Assembly (NCBI GenBank): GCA_000827265.1
Contig: KN834835.1
Location: forward strand, 75,676-139,675
Direction of reading: 5' to 3'
Length of the DNA: 64,000 nucleotides
DNA from: Collybiopsis luxurians FD-317 M1
Lineage: Eukaryota > Basidiomycota > Agaricomycetes > Agaricales > Omphalotaceae
Shown: positions 10,969 through 27,158 of the stretch, piece after piece
Position numbering within the stretch: the stretch's first letter is position 1
Layout of the letters: the number at the start of each line of letters is the position of its first letter
Notes under the pieces: model-generated
Database searches by the model: none
Seen by the model: the letters and a program-made list of their open reading frames with translations, nothing else
What the model was told of the DNA's origin: nothing
Position numbers and translations under genes: made by a program

Positions 10969-13496
10969 CGAGTTAGCACGCGCACGTCGCAGAGGCGATT
11001 AGGGAGGAGAGGGAGTGCAAAGCACTACCTTGACTGGGAGATATGGTGGGTGGGATATATCAGAGAAGCAGCGGGAAAATCACGAAACCCTCCAGAGATC
11101 CGAGTCCGGGTTGTGTTCCGATTCGTGGTCAAAGTCGTGGGTGCATCATGCACTGTTTTTATTGTAGGCCAGGCGTTGGCCGCATGTTCTATGTGTAAAC
11201 AATAAGAATGGTAGAATGGGGAATTAGAGCCGATTGACAATCGGTTCAGACCTCGAGGCAAGGTCGAGGCTCACGAGTATCGGGATGCTGTCGGGGTGTA
11301 AAATTTGAGACGGGTGGAATGACAAGGGTCGTCGGTGCCGACGCATGTTCCGCTTGTACTTGCATAGATACGTGGAGAGGAATGTATGTATACCTGGGTA
11401 CAAAGTGTCGTTCCAAAAGGCTTTGACGATGTCGAAAATTTAATGTCGGCGGGTTGAAGTTTTGCCTGTGTTCAGTAAATGTCGAAATTTGTTCGCGTCA
11501 TGATTGTGAGGCATTGATTCAATGATTCCTTCTATTTTTCAGTCAACATGTAGGAAGGACTCGGAAGACATAGAGTATCTAGGTTCGACATAGAGGTGCT
11601 TAAGGAATCCCAAGATTCATTACGACTTACAGATTGTTGTACGGCAGTACTCCTTCCAATCAAACTCCTTGGCAAAACTTGTGGCGATTGAATGGGCAAG
11701 CTCCATAGCATGCAGCCCTTTCTTCTTGAAGTAAGACAAGTGGCTAATTTTAACTTTGCAGTCTCGTAAGTTGACGAGAAACGCTATAGGCGCGCTAGCC
11801 TGGTAGCGAGGGTGTGAGGCACCCTCATTCTCACGCTTTTGAAACTCCGATGGGCTGCCGGTCAAAGGCGCACCTCTGCAGTAATGCGTTTTCGCGTTGG
11901 CAATCAGTTCTTCTAACCTTAAATGTAGGATGCACTGAAAATCCCACAAAATTGTCCACCCCAGACAATCAAGACCTCATTTGTACGAGACGATAATTCT
12001 TCATTAGAGGGTGGTCGAGTGGTTGTGGGGGTTGATGGGATAGCAGTAGAAATATATTTTTAAAAAAATATTTGCACTGTTCAGGCCTTCCTCAGAATGA
12101 TTTCTTTGCACAGAAGACATCGACTGAGAAAAATATTCGCTGTTCTCGTTATCAAGACTACTATCTTATCAACCAAGCGCTTAGTGCAGTGCTAGCGGCA
12201 AAGACTGGCAACCTGTCGGAGTTTAAAAAGCGTGAGAATGAGGGTGCCCCACACCCTCGCTACCAGGCTTTCTTCACGAACGACCTATTCTTCGTGAACG
12301 ACAAGACAGGCTAGCCAGGCAATAGGCGCGCCAGTAACTCCTCGCGATCACATGACCATAAGAGCTTTTGGTCATTATTATTATTTTTTTTCACGTTCAT
12401 GCAAGCACTTGAAACGTAAGCTGTCCACGTTTTCAAGGTTAGGACCGTTCGTCGGTCGTAAGGTGGAAAACGTCTTTCTGGGGCCGAGTGAGAAGTCATT
12501 CGCTCACTAGAGTTTCATTAATACTTGCTTGCTTATACCCAGGGGATCTGGTCGCTGTATGCCTAGCCTAGCCCTGAACTGGAATGATAAATACGCATCT
12601 AGCCATTGGTTAGAGACGGCGAGCCTCAATTGAACTATGTAAGGGTGGACCTTTTTACGTCCAAATTGACGTCATATGCATTGGACCCCTCGATTTACCG
12701 AAGACCGTTTCGTTTGGATGAATCTTTAGCCCGGGACTTGCGGATGAGGTTGGGGGGTTTGGGGGTGAGTAAATTTAAATGGGGGTATAAGAAAATTATT
12801 CTTAGTTTTCATACACATCCGAAAAGGGGGGGGAGTTTTGTTCTTTTGGCGTCCTGATTCACTACGTATACACCTTCCTGGAAACGCAAACTGGAAAGGC
12901 GAAACTCGATGTCTCCAGCCACTGATGGGAGAGTCATCGTGATTCGGATATCTTCTTTCCAGACGTGTCGCAAAAATTTATTTTATCTATCACCGTGAAC
13001 CTGATCGCGGATGGTCGGAGGCTGCCATCAATTAGGGTATCGACGTAACCGCCGGTATTCTCACTGCCTCAGTCTCGTCGAGGCCCTGTCTGTCTGGCTG
13101 GCTAATATTTTCGGTGGGTTGGCTTAAAGTTAAGGAGGTTCTTTTAATCAGGTGTCTTATCCGTGCGTGTGGAAGGTACTTATACTTACAGCTAAGTACT
13201 GATGCGAAGGAAGAGTTTAAATTTTAGTGATTCGAGCGGCCGCCTTGTTTGTTCTGAAGCCCCTGCCCTTGGCGATTGGATCGCCTCGAAATTCAAATTA
13301 CAAAAAAAAAAAAATTTCTTTTGGACTTTGTCGAGTGATGATACACATAAAAACCCCAGTCCCTTTCCCGTTATCTTTCAACTCGAGCTGGTCTCATTCA
13401 ATCAATCGTTCCAAGCAGGTCTTGCGAGCTAGGATATCCTTATTCAGTACTCTTTCTTTTGCCAAACTCGTTCTCTTCTCGAAACGAAACGAAATA
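10969..13496. other. Intergenic region upstream of the oxidase and of the LEA-like gene
   Basis: Apart from the inverted repeat at 11787-12332 I find no supported gene. The last 150 bp before 13497 are pyrimidine-rich, as expected for a plus-strand promoter. Confidence 0.45.
11787..12332. repeat. Imperfect inverted repeat with a conserved short reading frame
   Basis: The arm at 11787-11874 matches the reverse complement of about 12197-12332 (GGCGCGC...CTAGCC, GGTAGCGAGGGTGTG, TTCTCACGCTTTT). Both arms can be read as SEF(Q/K)KRENEGA(S/P)HPRYQA: on minus within 11620-11949 and on plus within 12072-12314. The right arm has an extra direct repeat of ACGAACGAC / GTGAACGAC. The origin is unknown; a fragment of a duplicated coding sequence or mobile element is possible. 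Confidence 0.5.
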
Positions 13497-14330
13497 ATGA
13501 AGTGTGCTTCTGCTTCTGTATTTGTCTTTGCTACTATCGCCACTTTGGCTGTTCAATCCTACGGAGCGGCTATCCCGAATTCGAACGGTGTACAAGCTAG
13601 GTATGTGTTGGCAGTGGAATTGATAATTGACGATTGACAATACCTCGTACGTAGATCACTGAACGTAAACTCTTGGCCTGTCGTCGAAGGACACGATGGT
13701 GATCTTCAAGCAAGAAGAGGAGCCGATACTCCAGACACATCCTCGTCCTCCTCCCTATCCTCAGATGCTCCATCTCATCCCAATCACCCACACCTAGGCG
13801 CAGCCAAAGATAAAGTCGAGCAGAATCTAGGTATAGCGAAAGAGAACCTCGGCGCGGCGAAGGACAAGGTCGGGCAGAAACTGGACTCGGCGAAGAAGCA
13901 TATTAAGGATCATTATCATAAGTATAACGATAAGGTCCAGGGTTATCTCAACCCTAACGGCGGGTCGAGTTCGGGTTCTGTTAGTGGGGGGAGTACGACG
14001 AAGGTTGGTGGGGAGGGGGGGCTGTCGAAACAGAAAAGTAACACGGGGGATGCGAGTTCGATTCGGACTCAGCATAGCCAGGGGGGTGCGGGTGCGAAGG
14101 GGGATAGTTTGGCGCCGCCGTCGGAGAATGTGGATTCGGCGAGCGTGAAGAGTGGGCGGACGAGGGCGAGTTCGAATACAGCTAGTTCGGCGGCGGCTCA
14201 GGTTGCTGCGAAGCAGGCGCACGATAGTATGGATGCGGCGAGGAAGACTGCTGAGATTGCGGCGAATAATGCGGCTTCTGGGTCGTTTAGTGGTGTGAAT
14301 CTTGGACCTGCGAAGATGGGAGGGATTTGA
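13497..14330 (+). CDS. Secreted hydrophilic LEA-like protein
   Basis: Two exons, 13497-13600 and 13655-14330, with a 54-nt GT-AG intron. The product is 259 aa. The ATG at 13497 opens a clear signal peptide (about 24 residues, ending near SYGAA). The mature part has a Ser-rich segment, then imperfect 11-residue-like repeats (about residues 85-125: AAKDKVEQNLGIAKENLG, AAKDKVGQKLDSAKKH) like group 3 LEA proteins. A Gly/Ser-rich disordered middle and an Ala-rich amphipathic C-terminal helix follow. There are no cysteines in the mature part. LEA-like repeats usually mark desiccation or stress protectants, but similarity here is compositional. It ends 214 bp before the helicase start on the same strand. 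Confidence 0.85.
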
Positions 14331-14544
14331 ATTGTGTAGTTGGTGATTTCGTTGTTGGATAGTTATAGAAACGTATTAGTATCCCAATTAATTGTAGATT
14401 GTAATACCATCTGTAACTTGACTTTGACTTGACTGCTCACAACGACTACCCTGGGAACTTTCATCACGTGACACGAGAAAGTGATTCGCGCGTCGATTTA
14501 CCAGGTTTGCCACCTTTCCCCGATGTACCCAGCAGCCAAATCCA

Positions 14545-18377
<3,833 letters not shown>

Positions 18378-18825
18378 ACCATTCCTTCTATTCATTCGTA
18401 TATTATGACTATACATATCATCATACATATCATATACATTATTCGATATTGCATACTGTGCCATGTATACCATACATACATACATAGATAAGAGGATTTT
18501 GTAGTGCGTAAAAACATATACATAGGTTAGCTACAGTATTACAACGTTGCGTTAACGGATTGGTAACGAATGTATAGATAGTGGGTATAGTTGTACGATG
18601 TTGATACATTGTACATGTGTATGTGTAGGTTATGCGTATGTATTTTGGTTTGAGAATAGATAACGTATGGTGGGCTAGTGATAAATTAGCGGTGATGTGC
18701 ACGTTTCGGACTCGGAGGATACGAATACTTGAATAGATAGCGCAGGTAGAGAGGGTGGACCTAGATGACTTTGCTTGGGATCGATAAATATCACGGAAGG
18801 TATGTCGGCGAAAAGGGCGATTCAT
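18378..18825. other. Convergent intergenic region
   Basis: Separates the helicase stop (18377) from the stop of the minus-strand gene (18826). The first part is AT-rich with ATACAT runs (about 18410-18490), as expected for 3' UTRs and polyadenylation regions. No gene is seen. Confidence 0.5.
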
Positions 18826-21793
18826 TCAATGAGATCCATTCGCTCTTTTGGCTTTCAATGCCGAGCGTAGAGGAGGTTTGGGAATCAACCGATGAGCCAT
18901 ATCGATGCGCACGCCTTCTTCGTTCATCCATCCGTCGCCGTACTCGGGATATCCGTCGAGATCAGGAGGGTACTCTTGTCCTGGGGGAGGAGCTTTGAAC
19001 GAGCCTCCGTTGGTCCATAGTTGGTCGCTATTGGAGATGTAAGATTAGTCTTTTGGAAAGAAAGGAAGAGTTGTATCCTGCGACTCACCCTCGTCGGTTG
19101 AACCAGCCCTTCCTTCGCTGACTAGGCCAGATTGGAGATGGACAGATGAGCTCCTCGGTCCAGCGTACAGAGCGGAATGGAGGTACCGGGGGGCCCGAGT
19201 CCATAGGTCGAATGGCGATCCCAGCGGGTCGCGATTGGGTCGGAGGGTCTGTCGAGCGGGTTCTTGAAGGCTCAGGACGTTCAGGACGCTGTGCTGCCGG
19301 TGTCGGAATTTGAGCTGAGGAATCTCGAGTCGGGTCAGGACGGCGACTATTGCTATTGACCGGGACAGAAGTAGGACCGGTGTTCGATAAGGATGGGACG
19401 TGTTCGCGAACGCCACCAGCAGGTCCGGAGGCTATTGCTGACGCGGCGTTGGATAATGAAGGAACGAATTCTGTCTGAAAAGGCACAGAAGACCGACGCG
19501 TGGCATCGGTGAGGGATGGATTGTCGCCGTCAGAATGACGTCGACGAGGTTCGGGGATACTAGAAGGTGTACGAGTTGGCACTGCAGAAGAGGCTATCTG
19601 ATTTTGGTTGACGGTAGTAGTTGTACCTTGAACGACAGAACTCGCAGCGAGTCTTTCGCCATTGGGTCCACCGTTGATGTGCCCAATGTTCGTATTGGGG
19701 TAAGAAGCTGTTGGGTTGGGGTATGATCGACTAGCACTACGCGAGGCGGATGAGGATGACATACCCAAACTCGTGCTGTCTTTCCGAACACGAAGCTGTG
19801 GCTGCTGCTGTGGCGCCGCAGGAGGAGGGGGAGGAGCGGCAGAAGACGAAGAAGCCGCAGCAGGAACAGGATGTGCAGATAAAGAAGAAGCACTTGCATC
19901 TCCCGCTGGACGACTGGAGGTCCTAGGAGGCGAGCTGTTCGGACTGCGAGATGTGACCGAGGGTTTGCGTGTACGCACACCTGCTGTACCACTCTCACCT
20001 CTTGCCGCAGTCCGGAGTTCCCCGTTGATTTGTTCGGTATAAGCTCTATTTGGGTCGGCGGTAGGACTTCTCCTGGACTGCGAAATATTCAAGGGATCTG
20101 CAGCAGCTGAAACACCAGGAAGAGAAGAACTATTAAGAGATCGATCGTCGGTCGCCAGGTTACCACGAGGCATCGGATAACCTTGATTAGAGTTCGAGCT
20201 CATACCAGTCCTACGCTCCGCGACATTTCCTAATGGAGCAGTGGAAGAAGCAATTGGATCGCGCAACATAGTGGAAGTCGAAGAATCAGACTCTGTGCGG
20301 TTCAGAAGAGTACTGGATGGGCTTGACTGCAACTGGGCCGGCGAGGGATTGTTTTGGGTCGGTACCTGCAGATATGGAACTGAAGAACTCGAAAGCAGTG
20401 GCTCTGGTGACGATGAAAGAACGGTCGTGTAAGAAGGAGCTGCAGTACTTGCTCTTTGAGCGGTATTTGTAGAGATCTGCTCAATTGGACTGGTCTGTGC
20501 AGGGTACGTCTGCGGCTGACGCTGCAACGAAGGATCAGGTAAATGAGAGGAACGAGGAGGAACCTCTATGATGGAGTACTCTGAGCTTTGAGATGAATTC
20601 GATATGGAGAGACCTATTGGAGGCGCAGGAGCTGATGTTCCTAGGTTCAATGGATTGGCCGCGAGTCTTCCTGGTGGACCAGACGCTTCAGCCCTTTGTG
20701 GAGCTTGATTCGCTACTGGAGCGGTGGTAGGAGCTGGTTGGGATGGAAGGAAGGCTGCATTCATATCAGGACTATGCGGGATGTGCTGGATACCATTATA
20801 GAAAACCAGTGAATCGCGCGGAGATCGTCTTCGAGGGTCAACGGGATTGGGAGACGTCGAACGACTGGGAGCGGATTGTTTAGACTGTGGATAGTAGTAC
20901 GAATATCCAGCGTTCAGCGCTGTATTCATCCTCGCCAAATGGTCCAGCTCGGTGTCAGAGTCGAGCAACACATTACCGTTGGAGGAAGCCGAGAGCGTTC
21001 TGGTACGAGGTCTAGCGAAATTACCAGCGTCGGGAACTTGAAGCGATGCAGAAGAAGGAGGAGGGAAAGCACGACCATTATCGCCACCAGCTCTGTCACC
21101 TTGTCCATTCGATCCAAACAGCCCTCGCAACGCGGTTTGTGCCTGGCGAACGCCAGGTAGACTACCAGGAAATGGGATCCCATTTGTCGTCGAACTCGAG
21201 GAATATGAGCTTGGTGGGTATGCCTGAGATTGAGACCCGCTTTGGTTTGAGCCTGATCTCGCTGCCTGGGGTGCGGGCGTAGGAACCCTGAGCGAAGGGG
21301 TGGTTCTTCCGTCTCGATCCCGTGAGGTCGATGGGCTACGGGCTATTGGAGTTACAGGCTGAAGAGTCGCTGTACTATCGGTCGAAAGCGCAGGAGAAAA
21401 AGGCGAAGGAGATGGAGAGTATTCCGAGACAGAAAAGTTATCGGAGGCTTCATAAATATACATATCTGTTGAAATCCCCCGGTGGATGGAATAATTAGAT
21501 GAATGAGAATGTGATTGCTGCCGTGGCGGTTCCTGAGCCCGAGAAGGAACAGACGAGGGGCCGTTACTGCGTCCGCCATATTGAGAATTATGAAGAGCAG
21601 AGTTTTGCTGGTACGAATGAGATGACGGTGGAGGTGGTGGAGGTGGTGGATGAGATGTGACATAAATACTTGCTGGAGGCTGCCAGCCCTGTGGATGCTG
21701 AGGCTGACCGTTTCGAGAGCTGTTAAGCCTGTGAGGAGCGTCTGGTTGAGTTGGGCGGTACCCAACGTCAAAGGCGTCAAAACGAGCGGACAT
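18826..21793 (-). CDS. Large disordered Ser/Pro-rich protein with conserved-looking C-terminus
   Basis: Two exons on minus: 19089-21793 and 18826-19027, with a 61-nt intron (19028-19088). The product is 968 aa. I chose the ATG at 21793 because a branch-site-like CTCAAC and a TTTCTCAG acceptor sit just upstream, suggesting a 5' UTR intron. An in-frame ATG at 21880 would add 29 residues. Almost the whole protein is low-complexity Ser, Pro, Gln, Thr and Asn with polyproline near the N-terminus. The last about 90 residues look ordered: RRKGWFNRRG, DQLWTNGGSFKAPPPG, EYPPDLDGYPEYG, WMNEEGVRIDM, HRLIPK. Acceptance of the second exon rests on this motif-rich tail reading on in phase. No known domain is recognised. 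It is probably an intracellular scaffold or regulator. Confidence 0.8.
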
Positions 21794-22463
21794 TGCTGAG
21801 AAAGGATTCACATTAAAAGTTGAGAATGTGGGACCTTTGAAGACATGAACTCCCGGATGACCTTTCGATTGTCCCTGCACGCCAAATCCCTATCATGCAT
21901 GTCTACAGTCAGCTGCGGTGTCGTGGATATCGAGTCAGAAAAAATGTGAACCTTGACTCCAGGCATACTTTGTCCATTTCTTGTGGTGAACATAATTCTG
22001 GTGTTCATTCGAAATTAAACATAAAAACCGACAGCCTAGTCTCGTCAAGAGTTTTTCGCAGGATGGTCATCAAAGCAGGCCAGAGAATAAATACACTAAT
22101 GACAAAATGAAATCACGTTCAGCACACGTTCATGCGAGTTCTATCATGGCTCTACTCACAGGCAAAGGACACGAGGCATCATCATAAATCCAGAACAATC
22201 TTCATCATCGATCTAGCAGAATCTCCGAGTTAAGTAGTATGTGACACGAATGTGATGCATGGTAATTGAACGATCCGTGTTGCACGGTACCGCGGGAAAG
22301 GTTTGGGATAAAATGACCAGAGGAATGGCCTCTCGCACGAGGAAGTAATAAAGGGAGAGCGAGGAAGTCCAGGATCTTTTAATCACCGGCCGGAGACCCG
22401 GGGACGATCACAGGAACGTATATCGCAAATAAGAAGCCTTTATGATACTCGAGACCGTAGAAT
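21794..22463. other. Upstream region of the disordered-protein gene
   Basis: Contains the likely 5' UTR intron end just upstream of 21793. No other gene is supported. At about 22464 the duplicated array begins. Confidence 0.45.
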
Positions 22464-23758
22464 CAATACAAAATTAGCTTCTGGACTGCGCCAAGACGCA
22501 AATCATAGACACGCTTCGCAGCATGAAACCTAGGATCTGCGTAATTTCGCGGTTTAGCTCAAAAATCTGAGTTATGGGGGTTCGAAATGTAGTCACCGAT
22601 GCAATCGTATCGTCAAGGCCCCAAAATGGGTTTAACGTAAATTATAAACACGAAACCTTCATAACTAGAACACAAAGGTGAAATGAGGCCACGTCGACGA
22701 CCAAAATAGAAGACACGTTGGTCTGCGCTTTTCGAATAAGTCTTCTCCCTAAAGGTTGAGGTGGGTGAGGTGACCTAAAGCCTAAGCCAAAAAGGTTTGC
22801 GTTTACCTTTATGAATCGAAAGAAAACCATATCATGAATGGGTATGGGTATTCAACCATGCAAATCTGAAGCAACACGACTTTTTGTTCCATCTGTACAG
22901 GGTCGCCAGGAAATTAACAGGAGAGAATTTCTCGGTCACAGCGGTAGACCGTGAAGGAAAGAAAGAAAGGATGGATGGCGGGCCGTCAAGGCGCCCATTT
23001 CACTGCACACCGTTACGTTGGTCTGCAGTCTATCACCGTTGGAAATCCATTTCGAGTCATTAATCGAACGACCCCAAACTATTATACCAACAAAGAAAGA
23101 GCAAGTGTGATATGGTAATAGTGGTGAAACATTGTTAAGCTCATCGGTTGACGGCGACACTGTGTAACGAAGTCAGTACCTAAATGGTACGGTTTGTTTG
23201 TACATCTAATCCGCTACTGAATATCTTTGGACTGACCTAAGGCTGCATCCATAGTTTTGCAGCCGGTTCAAATTCCACGAATGAAACTTGGAGCCTGGCA
23301 AGCGTAGGTATATATATAACCTGACCGTCTACCGCTTTTGTGTTAAAATAATGGAGCTTCGTCTTTGCCACTCAACAGATGCACACTGCCCTTCTGCCGC
23401 CCTTTATATATAATCATCTCGGCCCGCAGGCCTCTGTTCCCACAGAGGGCTCAAACTTTTCTATTCCGACTGCCTCCGGCACCAATTTATATTCAACATG
23501 GGGCAATTCGTCGAGTTCGAATCCAATGATGTTGATGATCTCAAAATACCCAAGTCGAATTATCAATGTAAAAAAATTGCCCCAGCGGCCTCAGGATCTC
23601 TCCGATATTGGAAATCAAATTGATTCTCTCACTATGCTCCATACGAGTGCACAACTTTGTATCATTCGAACCTATTTTACAGCTTTCGATCTGCTGTAAG
23701 GTGATTCGAGAGAGGTATAAATATTCCAACCTTTCTCCTTGCATGTACTACCATCGTC
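22464..23758. repeat. Unit A upstream block
   Basis: Similar to 25955-27158, 28705-29771, 42010-43988, 47060-48159 and 51040-51841. Short reading frames in it are broken by indels between copies, so I treat it as non-coding promoter-side DNA. The first part (22464-22740) is otherwise present only in unit D, where its CG pairs have become TG or CA. Confidence 0.7.
23716..23723 (+). promoter_or_regulatory. TATA box of secreted-protein copy A
   Basis: TATAAATA preceded by GAGAGAGG, 43 bp before the ATG. The box is kept in all copies (27079, 29692, 43904, 48085, 51772, 57972), more constant than the surrounding spacer. Confidence 0.65.
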
Positions 23759-24847
23759 ATGTTCTTCACAAAGAATTTCGCAGGTCTCCTCGTGTTTGCC
23801 ACTGCTGCGGTTGCTAGGATTTCGAGCACAGCTAGCGTCGGTGCGGTGTCAAGGTTTTCAAACTTTGCCTTAAGCCCGGACGACACAAGCTCCCAGTTTG
23901 CCTTCACTAGCTGCACAACCGTTGTGTCCTCTGTTCCAGATTTGAGTGGTAACGTCCAAAACGCCACCGATGATTTCCAACTAGGTATATCGCCCACCTT
24001 GTAATCTCGTCGTGGACAATTTTAATACTGTTTTTCTCATTCAGCTGAGGTTACCCTGCTCGAGAACGAGTACCCGCAGAGTTTGGCAAGTGAGGGATTT
24101 GAGGTATGCGAAAGCTTTCTCTTCCGTCTTCACCTGCTTACTGTGATAATATACGACTCACCTACGTACAGCTCCTCACTTACGCGATTAAACCCAACGG
24201 CGATGGAACCGGCACCGCCACCACCGTCTTTCTCATTGGTGGAGTAACAAACGACAACCTCACTTCGTTTGTCCAGTCCTGGGATGGAATCACTGCCAAT
24301 GGATCCACAGCGGTGTGGACGATCGGCGAAGTTGTTTGTACCGTTGCTCGTGTCACTTGCAACTTTGTGATGAGTCCTACGCCTGCCGTCAGTAATATTA
24401 CTGATGCGGGCAATGATCTTCTCGACGGTGTGTACCTGGCGGCTTTTTCCATCATTCGACCTTCGCTTTGTTTCTAGATGAGGACGCTAATTTCCCTCTA
24501 TGTTAGCTCAAATATTTCAAATTTTGGACCAATTCCCTTTCACGACTAGTGTGCTTGTAAGTTCCATTCCGATTTCCTCGCCGGGAGCTCCACTCTGCTT
24601 GTCTATATCCCCTGCATTTCCGGTATCGGTGCGACTGATCTTTACCTCTTGTTCTACATAGTCAGATAACGATGCGATCGCTGCCAACACCGACGGAAGC
24701 TACAACGCTACGTCTTCCCTTCAAGCTGGAAACGTTACGAACGATGAGTTGCTTCCCTTTGCAAATTCGTGGGTTGGTGAGACGATTAGCGGGGAGGAAG
24801 CGCAGTGGTTCGTCGAGGCCGGAAGCTGTGTTGAGCAGCAGGACTAG
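23759..24847 (+). CDS. Secreted four-cysteine protein, copy A (intact)
   Basis: Five exons: 23759-23984, 24045-24103, 24172-24427, 24507-24556 and 24662-24847. The product is 258 aa. The signal peptide is about residues 1-19 (FFTKNFAGLLVFATAAVA). The mature part begins with a Ser/Ala-rich stretch, then a segment starting TSC (C52). It has NAT, NGS, NIT and NVT glycosylation sequons and two close cysteines (C151 and C158). The C-terminal segment is GETISGEEAQWFVEAGSC (C253), ending VEQQD. The four cysteines are kept in copies C and E. The intron phases (1,0,1,0) are shared by all family members, which supports the model. No known family is recognised. It is inferred to be an extracellular glycoprotein. 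It has a TATA box and upstream block like its paralogues. Confidence 0.85.
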
Positions 24848-25954
24848 ATAAGCTACATTGGGAGGCAATATTAATTTATTGAAATTGTTTAGGACCACTT
24901 CTTTTTGATCGTCATTTGAGGCTCATGACTCGAGGGGTTGGATAGATAAACGGAATATGCTTATGATTGATACGTGAACTTGTACTTTTGACAAATGCCC
25001 AATACGCATTGCCTGCGAAATAGGCGGCAGCTTTGTACACATTTGTCCCCCTTAATTTTGGTAATTGGTATCCGGAGGTATTCGAAAAGATGAATTTTGC
25101 CTGGCTGAATGGACTCTTTGGCCAAAATGTAAACTAGACTTTTATTTCTGTGTAAATTAAAGCAATTGAGCCAAATAACTGGAGAGTAATGTGTGATGGA
25201 ACTGGGGTACTCTGACCCAAAGTTCAAGCCATAACTTTGAGCCTCACTTCAAGCCACCATTACACAATGAACACCCTCACCGATGTTGTCAAGGCTCTGC
25301 AAGGCTCATTAAATAATGAAATACTACCTACCCAACTGCTCACTTTTATGGTGGTGTTTTTCTGACTCAGAACCTTTACAAAAGAACTACATTTCTTCAA
25401 AAGCATCCTCTCACTCTATCCAACCAATCAACTGCCGCATGATTGTCCATCTCTCCTCCCTCCAGAATTCATTTACCTTCTTGCACAGACATGAAATATG
25501 ACGGAGAATGCAGTTGAAGCCTGCTGGAATGCTACTTGTGGGAGCAGGATGATGTGTGGGAGGGCGTGAAGCATAATCATGTCTTGGAATGTACCTTTCG
25601 TGAGAAAGGCACTTACATATATACTGAAATATCTCATTTAACATCTTCCCAAAGCCTCTAGCCTCCAACTCTTATTGTATCAACAAAGACTGTCCATATG
25701 TATGGAACAACAAGAAAGGACTATAACTCTATGGCAAGGAAGTAGGGTATTAGAGGTAGATTATACAGAAACAGTATGGTAGAATACACGCTCTTGATTA
25801 TTGGGTGCAAATTCGCGGTGAAGGCGGTGGTTGAAGTCAAGATTAGAAGTCGAGCTAGTATTGACCCGTTGCCGAGGATCCAAATAATCAGGTAATTCAG
25901 CTTCCGGCGAGATCCCCCGGACGCCCTCGTAAGCGGCGTTGTCCACCACCAAAA
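24848..25954. other. Unit A 3' flank and spacer
   Basis: 24934-25340 is nearly repeated at 46592-46980 (GGATAAACGGAATATGC, GCGAAATAGGCGGCAGC). 25340-25890 has no copy elsewhere in the window and no supported gene. Confidence 0.55.
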
Positions 25955-27158
25955 TTTATTCTGAGGTGGGCGAGGTGACCTAAAGTCTGAGCCAAAAAAA
26001 AATTGCGTTTACCTTTAGGTATCGAAGGAAAACCATATCAGAAAATGAATGGGTAAAGACATTCAAGCATGCAAATCTAAGGCAGGACGTCTGTACAGGG
26101 TCGCCAGGAAATTAACAAGAGAGAATTTCTCGGTCACAACGGTGAACCGTGAAGGAAAGAAAACAACCATGAATTCGGATGGCGGGCCGTCGCGGCGGGT
26201 TCAAAATGGCGCCCATTTTACCGTTTACCGTGGGAAATCCATTTCCGAGTCATTACATCGAACCACCCTAGACTATTATACAAAGAAAGAAAGAGCAAGT
26301 GCGATAGTGATCTTAGTGGTGAAACACCCTCAGGCTCATTGGTTGAGAGCGCGAGCCCGGGGCACTGTGTATCGAAGTCAACCTGCATGCACATGTTCAG
26401 GATAGGATTAAAAAAATCGCTACCTAGGTCCTGCACCTCAGGACAGTTCTGTCGTCCCAGCATTGAACGGTACGGTCTGTTTGTACATCTCATCCACTGC
26501 TCGTTTTGGACTGACCTGAGGCTGCATTCATAGTTCGCCAGCCCGTAACTCCATGAATCGAAACTTGGGGTCTGGTAAGTACCGTATCCTGGCGTCTACA
26601 GCTTTTGTGCGAAATGGAGGTTTGTCTTTGCCACTCAACAGAAGCACACCGCCCTTTAATCCAGGTTTGACATGATCATCTTGACCTGCAGGCCTCCAGC
26701 ACAAACTGTTCCTACAGTGGTCTCAAACTTTCTATTACCGACTGCCTCCGGTTCGGTTTTACATTCAACAGGGGGCAATTCGTCGAGTTCAAGTCGAATG
26801 ATATTGATCATCTCCGGAGGCAGAAGTCCAATTATCAATGCAAAAGGGTTCCCACAGCGGGCTTAAGATCTCTGTTTCTCCCCGATGTTTGTAATCAAAT
26901 TGATACTCATTATACTCCACCCGAGCGTCCAACTTTCGAAACCCTGGAAGGATGGTAAGTCGGTATGTCTTGTAGTGAACAACGTTCAAACGTCGAGCCT
27001 CGTATGCTTAGTTTGCTGCGTATGCTTCGTATTTAATTTACAGCTGTCTACCCTCTCTAAGGCGATTCGAGGGAGAGGTATAAATATTCAACCCTTTACC
27101 TCGCATTTTCTTCAGCGAGACGCTTCAGCTTCATTGACTTAGTACTCATACCATCGAC
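25955..27158. repeat. Unit B upstream block
   Basis: Similar to the unit A, C, E and F upstream blocks (GGTGACCTAAAGTCTGAGCC, TCGCCAGGAAATTAACAAG, GAATTTCTCGGTC). It includes the TATAAATA box at 27079-27086. Confidence 0.65.

Noticed and set aside
14109..14330. Separate 73-aa plus-strand gene
   Set aside because: It is the C-terminal part of the LEA-like gene read from an internal ATG.
19045..19416. Alternate-frame minus ORF near the disordered protein
   Set aside because: It overlaps the 968-aa coding frame, whose second exon continues in phase with an ordered tail.
26049..26405. 118-aa ORF in the unit B upstream block
   Set aside because: The homologous DNA in units A, C, D, E and F has indels that break this frame, so it is shared non-coding DNA.
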